Shown piece by piece: positions 16,583 through 24,996 of a stretch of DNA of 62,530 bases. Where the stretch lies: NCBI GenBank assembly GCA_022822785.1, contig JAJEAL010000021.1, forward strand, positions 1-62,530, given 5' to 3'. The notes beneath the pieces were generated by a model, which saw only the letters and a list, made by a program, of their open reading frames with translations, searched no databases and was not told where the DNA came from. Source of the stretch: Candidatus Poribacteria bacterium (GTDB lineage: Bacteria > Poribacteria > WGA-4E > PCPOR2b). The first letter of the stretch is position 1, and each line of letters starts with the position of its first letter. The position numbers and the translations under genes were made by a program.

Positions 16583-17951
16583 AACCCCCTCCTATACCTT
16601 TCCAATGTTGAATCTTCGGAAGATAAACCTCGTAATCGAATTTCGGACTATTCTGCGTTGTGTGGCATGTCAAGCAATCCGCTTGGGTAACTTGTCCATA
16701 CCCTTTTTGCGGATTTTTTACGTGATTGCCACCGACACCGTGACAGTTTTCACACCCCATGTCCGGCAGATTGGGTGTCGTTTCGATGTTGACAAACCCG
16801 GTCTGAAATCCGAATCCCACTGTGTGGCACGTCAAACACTCTGGGTCTGCGGCGTGTCCGTGCGAGATTAGCGTTTGATAAGCGTGGGCGTGTTTGCTTT
16901 CCTTCCAGATTGCATAAACCTCAGCGTGGCACCCCTTACAACTCGCGCTTCCCACATAGGTCCCTCCCGTTGTAGGCGGCTCACGTTCCATATCCGCCGA
17001 CAGGTTTTCAGCGGTCAACATCTGTTGATATAGCATCAACAACTCAATCATCCGCGGTGAATCAGGGAGGCGTTCCGAGAGGGAAAGTGCCTGAAATTCA
17101 TAATCTGGGCCCGTTCTGTCGTCACTCCACCGAATGTCAAGCTGTCCGATGGCTTTTCCCTTCGTTCCAGTATTCAATAGCACGGTATTCTTAATGAAAA
17201 CCGGATCTTCGTGCAATTCTTCCCTTTCATGTCCAGAGACAACGACATCAATCTGAGGAAAGGCGGATGCCAACCCTTCTGATTCGGCAAGATCTGCATG
17301 AGCCAGCAAAACGATAAGATCCGCGGCTTGATCCAACTTTTCCACTAAATCCGTCAGCACAGCAGTTGGGTTTCCCAATCTCAAATCTGCGCCTGCATTT
17401 TCAACCTGAATTTCAAACGATTGGGAGAGCACCCCTATAATTGCCATTTGTATTTGGCTACCATGGAGGTTGGCTGTGTGAAGCACAAAGGGCTGAAAGA
17501 CCCGGTTTTCTCCGTGAAACAGATTCGCGGACAGAAATGGAATCCCTGACGCCTCCTGTAAATACTTCAATTGATCTATCCCCAACAGCAAGTCGCGCTC
17601 GCCAACGTTATAGGCAACGTAGCCCATCTCTTTTAGGGCGGCAAATCCAATCTCCGCCTTTAACTCGGATTGGCGGGTTGCGTCCTTAATCAAGTCGCCG
17701 TTGGCAACCGGTATGAGTGTGTTGCCTTTGGCCCCAAGCTGTTGAATCACGCTATCCCGTCTGGGAAATCCGCCGAGCTGCCCCTCCGCACAACCACACG
17801 GTTCAAGATAACCCAACTCCTCCCCACTGATCAGCAGCGTCAAGTTAGGTCCAGATTCAACTTCGGTCGGGCGCATGGATTGGGAACTTGATGCCAACCT
17901 TAGTACCAAACCGATTAGGGCTAAAATCAGAAAAGGAAAGATGACTTTCAT
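16560..17951 (-). CDS. Metallophosphoesterase-like/tetraheme cytochrome c fusion
   Basis: After a signal peptide (MKVIFPFLILALIGLVLRL) comes a 5'-nucleotidase/UshA-like domain: LGYLEPCGCAEGQLGGFPRR, AYNVGERDLLLG, IVLLAHADLAES and VVSGHEREEL. Two metal motifs are altered (DxH reads SGEE; GNHE reads VGERD), so phosphoesterase activity is doubtful. The C-terminal 150 residues hold four CxxCH heme sites (CKGCH, CLTCH, CENCH, CLTCH) in a cytochrome c554-like domain. ATG 17951 is chosen over an upstream ATG at 18056 because it begins the signal peptide, has GAGGAG upstream and lies downstream of the sigma-54 promoter. A periplasmic electron-transfer role is inferred. Confidence 0.85.
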   Translation of the reverse strand: MKVIFPFLILALIGLVLRLASSSQSMRPTEVESGPNLTLLISGEELGYLEPCGCAEGQLGGFPRRDSVIQQLGAKGNTLIPVANGDLIKDATRQSELKAEIGFAALKEMGYVAYNVGERDLLLGIDQLKYLQEASGIPFLSANLFHGENRVFQPFVLHTANLHGSQIQMAIIGVLSQSFEIQVENAGADLRLGNPTAVLTDLVEKLDQAADLIVLLAHADLAESEGLASAFPQIDVVVSGHEREELHEDPVFIKNTVLLNTGTKGKAIGQLDIRWSDDRTGPDYEFQALSLSERLPDSPRMIELLMLYQQMLTAENLSADMEREPPTTGGTYVGSASCKGCHAEVYAIWKESKHAHAYQTLISHGHAADPECLTCHTVGFGFQTGFVNIETTPNLPDMGCENCHGVGGNHVKNPQKGYGQVTQADCLTCHTTQNSPKFDYEVYLPKIQHWKGIGGGYETAKGF

Positions 17952-18007
17952 CAATGAGAATATCTCCTCTACGGCAAGTAATTCAAGTAGCAACTGAACC
18001 CATAATA

Positions 18008-18023
18008 GGCAATTTGTGTGCCA
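18008..18023 (-). promoter_or_regulatory. Sigma-54 (-24/-12) promoter
   Basis: On the minus strand the sequence reads TGGCAC-ACAAA-TTGCC. TGGCAC at -24 and TTGC at -12 are separated by exactly 5 bases, as in the sigma-54 consensus TGGCAC-N5-TTGCW. Transcription would begin near 17998, about 47 bases before the cytochrome-fusion ATG. An enhancer-like palindrome array lies 150-230 bases upstream and an enhancer-binding protein is encoded next to it. Confidence 0.85.
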
Positions 18024-18171
18024 CCTTTCCTTTTTCGACCCGGTTACTGTCATCACTATGCCACAACGTAACGCTTGAAATCCTTACAGTGACTAAATCA
18101 AAGCGACTACCACACCGCCTTTATTTTTTTTATTAAAGGGGTAGATAAGCACCGGATTCAGGATAGGAGAT

Positions 18172-18240
18172 CTGCCATTTCTGGCAGGCTTTTTGGCAGA
18201 TTTCTGCCAATATTGGCAAATCGTATGCCACTATTGGCAG
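18172..18240. promoter_or_regulatory. Phased TTGGCA/TGCCAA palindrome array (putative enhancer)
   Basis: Three inverted sites and a half-site are packed into 69 bases: CTGCCATTTCTGGCAG (18172-18187), TTGGCAGATTTCTGCCAA (18193-18210), TTGGCA-N7-TGCCA (18213-18230) and TTGGCAG (18234-18240). Centres are 20-22 bases apart, about two helical turns. The position between the enhancer-binding-protein gene and the sigma-54 promoter fits an upstream activating sequence for the Fis-type HTH of that protein. Binding is inferred. Confidence 0.75.
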
Positions 18241-18249
18241 TCCCCTAGT

Positions 18250-19254
18250 TCATAAATTATACTTGGCTAATTTGCGGTAAAGGGTGCGCTGGGGGATATT
18301 CAGCAGACGCGCTGCTGCTGCCTTATTTCCACCTGTCCAGTCTAACACCTGATAGATATACTGACGTTCATAACGCGCCAACGCCTCGTTCAATGGCAAG
18401 AAGGGGACTTCACTCATATCTGTCTCAGTGTCCGGGTGGGGTGCAGAATCAGGGACATTCAATGGGCTAGGTTCATCAATCCCTGTTACTGGAGGGGGAA
18501 GCACATCAGCATCCGGAAACCGAAAACGCAGATGTTCGGGTTGGATCGCTGCGCCTTGGCTTATCATCACGGCACCTTCGATGATGTGTATCAGTTCACG
18601 TACATTCCCCGGGAAGGGGTAGGTTTCCAAAGCCGCCGAAGCTTCGGGGGTCAATGGTGGAGTTAGCACTCCCATTTGAGTCGCAAACTGACTTAAGTAT
18701 AACTCGGCAATGGGGAGGATATCTTCTGTTCGATCCCGTAGCGGTGGAATCGAAATTATCATACCGGTCAAGCGATAGTAGAGATCCGGCCGAAACAATT
18801 TTGCATTAACCCTCGCTGAAAGCCCCACATTGGTCGCTGCTATCACACGGACATCCACCTTCTTGCTCTCTGTTGCGCCGACCGGCATGATAGTGCTATC
18901 GTCCAACACATGGAGGAGTGTGGTCTGGTCCTCAATTGGCATATCACCAATCTCGTCGAGAAACAGCGTTCCACCATTAGCACTTTCAAAATAACCTTTA
19001 TGATCCTCCGCTCCGGTGAACGCGCCACGGACATGACCAAAAAAAGCGGACTCCGACAGTGTAGAGGGAATCGCACCGCAATTGACTGGCACAAATGGCT
19101 TCGACTGCCGTGGCCCTCCAAAATGAATCGCTTGGGCGACCAACCCTTTACCGACGCCGGTTTCACCTGTAATCAAAACTGGCAGCCTATTGGTGCTAAG
19201 TTGGTGAATTGTTGTGTGGAGGGTTTTCATAATATCGCTTTCGCCAAGTAGCAT
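18250..19254 (-). CDS. Sigma-54 enhancer-binding protein without sensor domain (PspF-like layout)
   Basis: An AAA+ domain begins almost at residue 1. Walker A is GETGVGKG (about residues 30-37), the sigma-54 contact loop is GAFTGA, Walker B is GGTLFLDEIGD, and PGNVREL marks the end of the AAA+ part. A C-terminal Fis-type HTH is present (NKAAAARLLNIPQRTLYRKL). A proline-rich linker separates the two. There is no receiver, GAF or PAS domain, and AGGAGG is correctly placed before this ATG, so the short form is genuine. Activity must be controlled by another protein or by abundance, as for PspF. It most likely activates the operon starting at 17951 through the adjacent palindromes. Confidence 0.92.
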   Translation of the reverse strand: MLLGESDIMKTLHTTIHQLSTNRLPVLITGETGVGKGLVAQAIHFGGPRQSKPFVPVNCGAIPSTLSESAFFGHVRGAFTGAEDHKGYFESANGGTLFLDEIGDMPIEDQTTLLHVLDDSTIMPVGATESKKVDVRVIAATNVGLSARVNAKLFRPDLYYRLTGMIISIPPLRDRTEDILPIAELYLSQFATQMGVLTPPLTPEASAALETYPFPGNVRELIHIIEGAVMISQGAAIQPEHLRFRFPDADVLPPPVTGIDEPSPLNVPDSAPHPDTETDMSEVPFLPLNEALARYERQYIYQVLDWTGGNKAAAARLLNIPQRTLYRKLAKYNL

Positions 19255-19528
19255 AGAATACCTCCTATGAAGATGAAGTCATGCCGGGCGATTTCTCGCT
19301 TCGGGCTCATCAAGACTCAAAAATAGACAGGTAGGGTTATACAATCAATGGTGATAGTTTAATGTGAGGGCATGAATCGGTTTTCGTAATTTTATCGTTA
19401 ATCGGGGTAACGAACCATACTCGATTAACCAATGTAGATTTTATCATATGATCGTTCTGTTGGATAGATGATAAAGTTAGGAGAGAAATAGACAAGATAT
19501 CAGCTTATTTACGGGAGGGAATACACGG

Positions 19529-20257
19529 ATGAAAAAGGATTGGTGGACTAAAGAATTTCAGAAGCTAGTGACTATTGGAGAGAGCACAACCGCCGGCGGT
19601 TGGTCCAGTATCCGCGAGCGATGTTGGGCAAACCAGTTGGCACGGCTGATCAACGAGTTTCAGCGTGTCCCTGTGGAGTTGGTCAACGTGGGGATTGGTG
19701 CGAACCTCATCTCGACCAAAGTTCCAGCCTACCTTGAATCCGACCGAAATCCCCCTGCCAACGAGCGCATCGGCCAACACGTCATTGAGCAGGAACCGGA
19801 TCTATTGGTCATTTCGTACGGACTCAATGATGCACGCGGCGGCACACCGATTGATCTCTTTTGCGACGAGATGCACGACATCGTCCGACGCGTACGGGAG
19901 AAAATTCAGCCGTTAATCGTCTTACCCGGACCGTATTACATGACCGACTTCACCGTCGGTGGCGAACGCTGGGGTCATGCAGATCTTGATATCTTCTATC
20001 GCTACAACGACGCGATTAAAGGGGTTGCCGATGCGTGCGACTGTCTTTTCGTCAACCTGCTGAGGGCATACCGGGATGCGGACTGGCTCGTCCACCATGA
20101 CGGTGTACACGCCAACGATCTCGGACACCGTATCGTGGCGAATAAGATCTTTGAGGTGTTAGCATCCAACTGCTCCGGGCTGGCTTTGGAAACAAAGACG
20201 CTAGAATCACATATCCCACCGTGGCGCGACGAATCCGTCCTCCGAGGCGTTAAATAA
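19529..20257 (+). CDS. SGNH/GDSL-family hydrolase
   Basis: An esterase or lipase-like enzyme of the SGNH superfamily. The nucleophile block is VTIGESTTAGG with Ser19 (GES replaces GDS). Block III is SYGLNDARGG with the oxyanion Asn, and block V is HDGVHANDLGH with the catalytic Asp and His. No signal peptide is seen, so it should be cytoplasmic. GGGAGGG lies 9 bases before the ATG. It is divergent from the enhancer-binding protein and separated from it by 274 bases with no recognised motif. The substrate is unknown; acetylated sugars are common for the family. Confidence 0.85.
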   Translation: MKKDWWTKEFQKLVTIGESTTAGGWSSIRERCWANQLARLINEFQRVPVELVNVGIGANLISTKVPAYLESDRNPPANERIGQHVIEQEPDLLVISYGLNDARGGTPIDLFCDEMHDIVRRVREKIQPLIVLPGPYYMTDFTVGGERWGHADLDIFYRYNDAIKGVADACDCLFVNLLRAYRDADWLVHHDGVHANDLGHRIVANKIFEVLASNCSGLALETKTLESHIPPWRDESVLRGVK

Positions 20258-20295
20258 AACCTTGACCAACTCCAATAGATTATCGGTTAGGTTCT

Positions 20296-21153
20296 TCACG
20301 GTGTCGACTCGCCAATATGCGCGTCCTGCCATGCAGCAAAAAAGGCTGCCATCGAGTCGTATCGCTTCTCTCGATCACTGTCGCAGGCGCGGCGAACCAC
20401 CTCATACAGGGCGTCGCTCCCGCGAAACGGACGATGCTCTAACGTACCGTTTGACAGCAGCACCGCTGCAGTCCTCCCCATAGTGAACACCGTGGTACGT
20501 TCATCGATGTGTGCATCCCGTTCAAACTCCTCTGGTGCCATAAAACGCGAGGAACCGAACATCCGTCCCATCCTGTTTATGAACGGGCCCTCACAGTAAT
20601 GGTCTAGGTCAACAATATGTAATTTTCGACAGGGGAAGTCGTAGATCAGGCAGCCATCGTAAAAATCGACAGCGATCCACCCTAGCTGCGCGAGTTGATG
20701 GTGCAGCTCATAGACAAGATTCAGAGCGCGTATAATTTCGTGAGATGGAAGTCGTCGGAAACGCTGAAAGGTTGATCGTGGGTCATCGCGCATTGCAGCT
20801 TCCACCCGGAGCAGCTCGCCCTCCACCCATTGATAGACTAGCAACGGACCGTGCGGCGACTCTACTACCTGATATAGAGATGGCAAGGTGGGATGGTCGC
20901 AACTTCGCCGCAGCCGGACCGCATTTCGGAATAGCGACACCCGCTCGGAGTGGCTCAGAAAGGGATTCGGATCATCGGGGTTTCCCGCGGTCTTGACGAA
21001 ATAGCGTCCCTGTGCGGTTTGTACCCCGTAGGATATGTTTCCTGAATCTTGGGAGCGTTCATCAAAGACTGCAAAGACGTTGCCCACACTATTTAGATAA
21101 ACGTCCGGCGTTTGTTCAATGTTTTCAACATCTAGCAATGGATGCCGGTTCAT
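20296..21153 (-). CDS. Divergent protein-kinase-like protein
   Basis: Hanks-type kinase elements can be traced. The ATP-anchoring Lys is in GRYFVKTAG. The catalytic-loop region is WIAVDFYDGCLIYDF, with Asp but no HRD motif. HIVDLDHY stands in place of DFG, and SSRFMAPEEF is a clear APE motif. The C-terminal lobe ends with CDSDREKRYDSMAAFF, the usual helix I arginine region. The glycine-rich loop is weak. It may phosphorylate a protein or small molecule, or be a reduced-activity kinase. No extracellular sensor or membrane helix is present. AGGAG precedes the ATG. Confidence 0.75.
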   Translation of the reverse strand: MNRHPLLDVENIEQTPDVYLNSVGNVFAVFDERSQDSGNISYGVQTAQGRYFVKTAGNPDDPNPFLSHSERVSLFRNAVRLRRSCDHPTLPSLYQVVESPHGPLLVYQWVEGELLRVEAAMRDDPRSTFQRFRRLPSHEIIRALNLVYELHHQLAQLGWIAVDFYDGCLIYDFPCRKLHIVDLDHYCEGPFINRMGRMFGSSRFMAPEEFERDAHIDERTTVFTMGRTAAVLLSNGTLEHRPFRGSDALYEVVRRACDSDREKRYDSMAAFFAAWQDAHIGESTP

Positions 21154-21221
21154 ATATTTCTCCTGCGAGCAGAAATAGGCATCATCTTTGACGCTTATCT
21201 CCCACCTACATTCCGCTGTCC

Positions 21222-21986
21222 TTAAACCTCTACTACCAGGCCATCATAGGCAAGCTGGACATTTTCGGGCAAGCGTGCGTTCGTTGAATCATGGTCCACA
21301 TCGTGAGTCATGTGGGTAAAATAGGTCTGTTTGGGGTCGAGTTGTTCCACAATTTCCAACGCTTCTGGAATCGTGAAATGGGTTGGATGCCGCGGCTCCC
21401 ACCGGATGGCATCGAGCACCAGCACTTCGAGATCACTCAGCAGATCCATAGAGGCTGGCGCAATCGCGTTACAGTCCGTAGCGTATGCGAAATTACCAAT
21501 CCGAAACCCAAGCACCTCCGTCCATCCATGTAGCAGATCAATAGGCACACATTCAACATCAAATAGCTCAAAGGGACCATCAATCGGCACCCGTTCCAGC
21601 TGCGGGATACCGCCGCCGAGATGCTGAAGCCGAAAGGCATATTCAAAAACAGTGCTGAGACGGTCAAGGGTTTTGGGACTGCCGTAACACGGGATGGAGG
21701 TGCCTTGAATTTCAGAATAGGCGCGGACATCGTCAAGACCGTGCAGGTGGTCTGCGTGGGCGTGGGTAAACAGGATAGCGTCGATATGGTCAATGCCACA
21801 TCGGAGAACTTGGAGCCGCAGCTCCGGTGAGGTATCTACAAGAATGTTTTTGCCGTCGTCGAGGGTAATGACAATTGAAGGGCGGGTGCGCTGATTTTTC
21901 GGGTCTTCTGATTGGCAAACATCACAACGACAAGCAATCATCGGGACACCGTGCGATGTGCCTGTACCGAGAAACGTAATCTTCAT
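21222..21986 (-). CDS. PhnP-like metallo-beta-lactamase-fold phosphodiesterase
   Basis: This is an MBL-fold hydrolase of the PhnP (phosphoribosyl cyclic phosphodiesterase) type. It starts MKITFLGTGTSHGVPMIAC and has the structural cysteine pair CRCDVC, the dinuclear metal motif THAHADHLHGLDD, a later Asp in YATDC and His in FTHMTHDV. The ATG at 21986 overlaps the stop of the upstream zinc-ribbon gene (ATGA), so translation is coupled; the frame open upstream to 22025 is not used. No phn operon is nearby, so the substrate may be another cyclic phosphate. Confidence 0.88.
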   Translation of the reverse strand: MKITFLGTGTSHGVPMIACRCDVCQSEDPKNQRTRPSIVITLDDGKNILVDTSPELRLQVLRCGIDHIDAILFTHAHADHLHGLDDVRAYSEIQGTSIPCYGSPKTLDRLSTVFEYAFRLQHLGGGIPQLERVPIDGPFELFDVECVPIDLLHGWTEVLGFRIGNFAYATDCNAIAPASMDLLSDLEVLVLDAIRWEPRHPTHFTIPEALEIVEQLDPKQTYFTHMTHDVDHDSTNARLPENVQLAYDGLVVEV

Positions 21987-22162
21987 GAACCAGACCTTTC
22001 CTTCTTCGGAAAAACCACTCCACACTCAGGACATTCAGAGGTATATGACCGGATCGCAAAACCGCATCGGGGACAAATCCGTTTGGTTTGACGACGGGAA
22101 ATCAGCAGGATGCCGAGAAAAACAACGAGTAGAATCAGCATCTCCCAAGGACCTACGGGCAT
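21983..22162 (-). CDS. Small membrane-anchored zinc-ribbon protein
   Basis: A 59-residue protein with one membrane helix (MLILLVVFLGILLI) followed by a CxxC...CxxC zinc ribbon (CPRCGFAI...CPECGVVF). The ATG at 22162 has GGGGGA seven bases upstream; an earlier ATG at 22189 lacks a site. Its stop overlaps the start of the PhnP-like gene (ATGA). It may localise a partner or sense metal, but the role is unknown. Confidence 0.7.
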   Translation of the reverse strand: MPVGPWEMLILLVVFLGILLISRRQTKRICPRCGFAIRSYTSECPECGVVFPKKERSGS

Positions 22163-22245
22163 ATTAAGGTCCCCCGATGCGTGAAACATAATACGTAAAC
22201 CGTAAATGTACCCATGGTTATTCCGCGTCCCCCTCGCTTGCCACT

Positions 22246-23094
22246 CTAATGATCGTTTAGCAATCCCCTTAACACCCCAAGATTGGTCGCGTGCATTGTT
22301 TCCATCTTTGGTGTTTCAATAACCATTGGAACGCTCTCGAACCGTGGGTCGTTGACCAGTAGTTGGAAAGGGCGTATCCCAATGTTGCCCTCGCCGATAT
22401 GTTCGTGACGATCGACCCGGCTGCCGTACTGCGATTTCGCATCGTTGAGGTGGAACGCAAGCAACCGATCCAACCCAACAATTTGGTCAAATTGATCGAA
22501 TGTCCGGTGATAGTCGTCGTCCGTCCGCAAATCGTATCCCGCCGCGAAGACATGACAGGTATCGAAACAGACACCCAACCTTTCAGGATATTTCGAGTCG
22601 TCGATTATGTGGCGTAGGTGCTCAAAACAGTATCCCAGATTCGTCCCTTGCCCCGCTGTTGTCTCTAACAAAACAATCACACTTCCGCCCACTGTCTGCT
22701 CAAAGAGTCCGTTGAGGCTATCGCTCAATACCTTCAAACCCTCTGCCTCGCCGGCGTTAAGATGCGACCCGAGATGGGTCACAATATACCGAATCTCGCA
22801 GAGATCCGCGAGCTCCATTTGGGAAAGAAACACGTCGCGAGAGTTCTCAAGAACCTCCGGCTTAGGAGAGGCGAGGTTGGATAAGTGGATGTCGTGGACA
22901 AGTCCCTCGCGAACGATGGCAGACGCTTCCCACGCCTCCCGAAATCGCGCTATGTCCGATTCGTTGGGCTCTTTGCCGACCCAGCGGTTTGGATTTCTTA
23001 GGAAAATCTGGATGGCTTCACATTCCAATTTTTCCCCGTTTCGAATTGAATTGTGTAAACCGCCGGCGGCGGAAACATGTGCACCTAGCATCAT
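22246..23094 (-). CDS. nfo: Endonuclease IV (AP endonuclease)
   Basis: A TIM-barrel, zinc-dependent apurinic/apyrimidinic endonuclease of base-excision repair. Characteristic segments are LGAHVSAAGGLHNSI at the start, then THLGSH, LLETTAGQGTNLG, GVCFDTCHVFAAGYDL, FHLNDAKSQYGSRVDRHEHIG and VIETPK, which supply the metal-binding His, Glu and Asp residues. The length of 282 aa is normal. It is transcribed towards the zinc-ribbon/PhnP pair with an 83-base gap. Confidence 0.95.
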   Translation of the reverse strand: MMLGAHVSAAGGLHNSIRNGEKLECEAIQIFLRNPNRWVGKEPNESDIARFREAWEASAIVREGLVHDIHLSNLASPKPEVLENSRDVFLSQMELADLCEIRYIVTHLGSHLNAGEAEGLKVLSDSLNGLFEQTVGGSVIVLLETTAGQGTNLGYCFEHLRHIIDDSKYPERLGVCFDTCHVFAAGYDLRTDDDYHRTFDQFDQIVGLDRLLAFHLNDAKSQYGSRVDRHEHIGEGNIGIRPFQLLVNDPRFESVPMVIETPKMETMHATNLGVLRGLLNDH

Positions 23095-23171
23095 TAATTA
23101 CGATCCTCCGATGTTAAAAAGAAAAAAGCGTAAAATCAGATATAATAGACATGACCTTTGAATCATTATCA

Positions 23172-23475
23172 CTATGGTAGATTTTAGAATTATGGTGAAC
23201 CTTACAATTAATGAGACGCTCCAAACCGGTGCGGTTGGAAACAGCGCCTACCGGGTACGAAAATCTACCAGGGCCGAAAGTGTCTACTTATTTTTCTAAT
23301 TCACTATAATTAGACACTCTGTACCGGCGCAGTTGGAAACAGCGCCTACCAAACATGGGGAGCGAAAGTGTCCATTTATTTTTAGAATCCACTATAGTTG
23401 GACACTCTCAACGCACAGCTAACCCCCTAAATCCCCCTTATCAGGGGGACTTTGGTAAACGTCTTTATTTCCGTA
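23172..23475. repeat. Three chained MITE-A copies
   Basis: Copy 1 starts TATGGTAGATTTTAGAATTA (23173) and ends with TTCACTATA (23300-23308). That end also serves as the left end of copy 2 (TATAATTAGACACTCTGTACC), which ends CACTATAG at 23390-23397. Copy 3 starts there (ATAGTTGGACACTC), carries the C-rich hairpin module CCCCCTTATCAGGGGG and is cut off near 23475. Copies 1 and 2 contain GGAAACAGCGCCTACC. Nothing else occupies 23095-23506. Confidence 0.75.
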
Positions 23476-23506
23476 CAAACGTCAGTATGACAGTTACGGA
23501 AGCAAT

Positions 23507-24643
23507 TTAGCTGGTGAGTACAACCTTCAGCCTATCAACAACGATTTTATCCTCACGTTCGTTCAGGGTATGCGCGTGGATTGTGATGCTATCTGCTCCC
23601 CCACCGACCCTGATACGCGGCTCACCGGTGTCAAGTTCAATCACGACCTGCCTCGCGTCCTTCCCCACAGCTTCTGCATCAATACCGACCTGTAGGGTCG
23701 ATCCAGAATGTGTCTCGTTACGAATAATCTCCATCTGACCAACCCCCGCAACGCCTTCTAACGCCTGCTGCATGTTGGCGAGTCTCGCCTCATTCTTCGC
23801 ATGACGCGCTTCGTGGTCTGTGGTCAGCCACCACTCCAGTGCTGCTACCAGTCCGATTACATCATGACGTCCTATCTTAAAACCTCTCCCAAATGAACGG
23901 CCGTTCGGGTTATAGAAACCGATATAACCGTGATCAGCCACCGCTTCCATTAACTCCTTCTTGCCACAGGCGATCCCAACTGAGGGCGGGGCGTTAAAAT
24001 ATTTTCCGCTGAAACAGACCAGATCCGCCGCTTGGGCGAGCCCGCGGAAGTAGTCAACCGGGTAGACGTGGGTCGCGGCGTCAACGATGACTGGTACATC
24101 GTGGGCGTGAGCCGTTTTTACGACATCCGCCAAAGGGATAGTCGAATTGTCACTGTCTCTTCTGGCCAGGTAAGCGATGGCTGCGGTGTTAGGGCCCATC
24201 GCCTGCGTCAACACATCAACGGTGCATCCGTCTGTATCTCCCACTTCCACAAGCACTCCACCGGGCACGGGAAATTCTCGGTCGTAGCTGTTACGATGTT
24301 TCGTTTGGATGAGGACTTCGTGCTTGATACCAGCGATCTCCGGGAGTTGGCTGATTTTCTGGCGATCCCGTCCGGTCATACAGGCGGCGGTACTCAGAGC
24401 AAGGGCAGCAAAGCAGCCGGAGGTTATGTAGGCAGCCTCAACGCCCATCAGGTCCGCGACATGCTCACCGGCTTTGTCCAGAAGTTCCTCCATCTCCACG
24501 TAGTTGGAGTTCGCATCTACCATTGACCCCATTACTTCGGAGGAAAGCCTCGAACCTCCCCAAAGCGTTTGCGTCCCCCCGGCGTTAATAAGCGGTCGCA
24601 CGCCGAGTCTCTTGTAAACTTCACTACCAAAATTGTTAGTCAT
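23507..24643 (-). CDS. SelA-like PLP-dependent lyase/transferase
   Basis: A fold-type I PLP enzyme of the SelA/D-glucosaminate-6-phosphate ammonia-lyase group. The opening VRPLINAGGTQTLWGGS is typical, YITSGCFAALAL binds the cofactor phosphate, IVDAATHVYP gives the PLP Asp, and FSGKYFNAPPSVG contains the Schiff-base lysine. The length of 378 aa is shorter than true selenocysteine synthase (about 460) and lacks its N-terminal RNA-binding region, so a sugar-acid lyase or aldolase role is more likely. The start is at GTAATG with a loosely spaced TAGGAG. Confidence 0.8.
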   Translation of the reverse strand: MTNNFGSEVYKRLGVRPLINAGGTQTLWGGSRLSSEVMGSMVDANSNYVEMEELLDKAGEHVADLMGVEAAYITSGCFAALALSTAACMTGRDRQKISQLPEIAGIKHEVLIQTKHRNSYDREFPVPGGVLVEVGDTDGCTVDVLTQAMGPNTAAIAYLARRDSDNSTIPLADVVKTAHAHDVPVIVDAATHVYPVDYFRGLAQAADLVCFSGKYFNAPPSVGIACGKKELMEAVADHGYIGFYNPNGRSFGRGFKIGRHDVIGLVAALEWWLTTDHEARHAKNEARLANMQQALEGVAGVGQMEIIRNETHSGSTLQVGIDAEAVGKDARQVVIELDTGEPRIRVGGGADSITIHAHTLNEREDKIVVDRLKVVLTS

Positions 24644-24702
24644 TACGATTGTCTTACTCCTACCCTTTTATTTTACAGGACTTGTAGTTGCAACTGACTA
24701 TT

Positions 24703-24987
24703 TATAGCAGATTTTAGAATTACTTGGACACTCCCAATGTACAGCCACCCCCCTAAATCCCCAACTCCCCTGACAAGGGGAGAAGATCTCCCAACCCCCT
24801 AGCCCCCCTTGTCAGTCTATTCGCCACAGCGCCACCAGTCCTATCGAGATGAGGAGAAAATCTCCCAACCCCCCTAGCCCCCCTTGTCAGGGGGGAAATC
24901 TTTGTCAGGGCAGTTGCCGGGGACTTTTGAGATCTTGTTAAGGGGGAGCTATTGGTAAACGTCCGCTTATTTCTATAATTCACCATA
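24703..24987. repeat. MITE-A copy with C-rich hairpin modules
   Basis: Left end TATAGCAGATTTTAGAATTA (24703) and right end TTCACCATA (24979-24987) are inverted. The interior has several CCCCCTA-type runs and GGGG complements (for example CCCCCCTTGTCAGGGGGG) in place of the GCGCCTACC core. It fills the gap between the SelA-like and aldo/keto reductase genes; the rest of 24644-24996 holds nothing recognised. Confidence 0.75.
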
Positions 24988-24996
24988 GTTAGACAC

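Noticed and set aside
15886-16871. Two plus-strand frames (15886-16389 and 16383-16871)
   Set aside because: They are antisense to the operon proteins with heme motifs and matched ribosome sites.
22607-23161. 184-codon plus-strand frame
   Set aside because: It is antisense to nfo over nearly its whole length and has a low-complexity Ser/Arg composition.
24032-24526. 164-codon plus-strand frame
   Set aside because: It is antisense to the SelA-like gene, which has clear PLP motifs.
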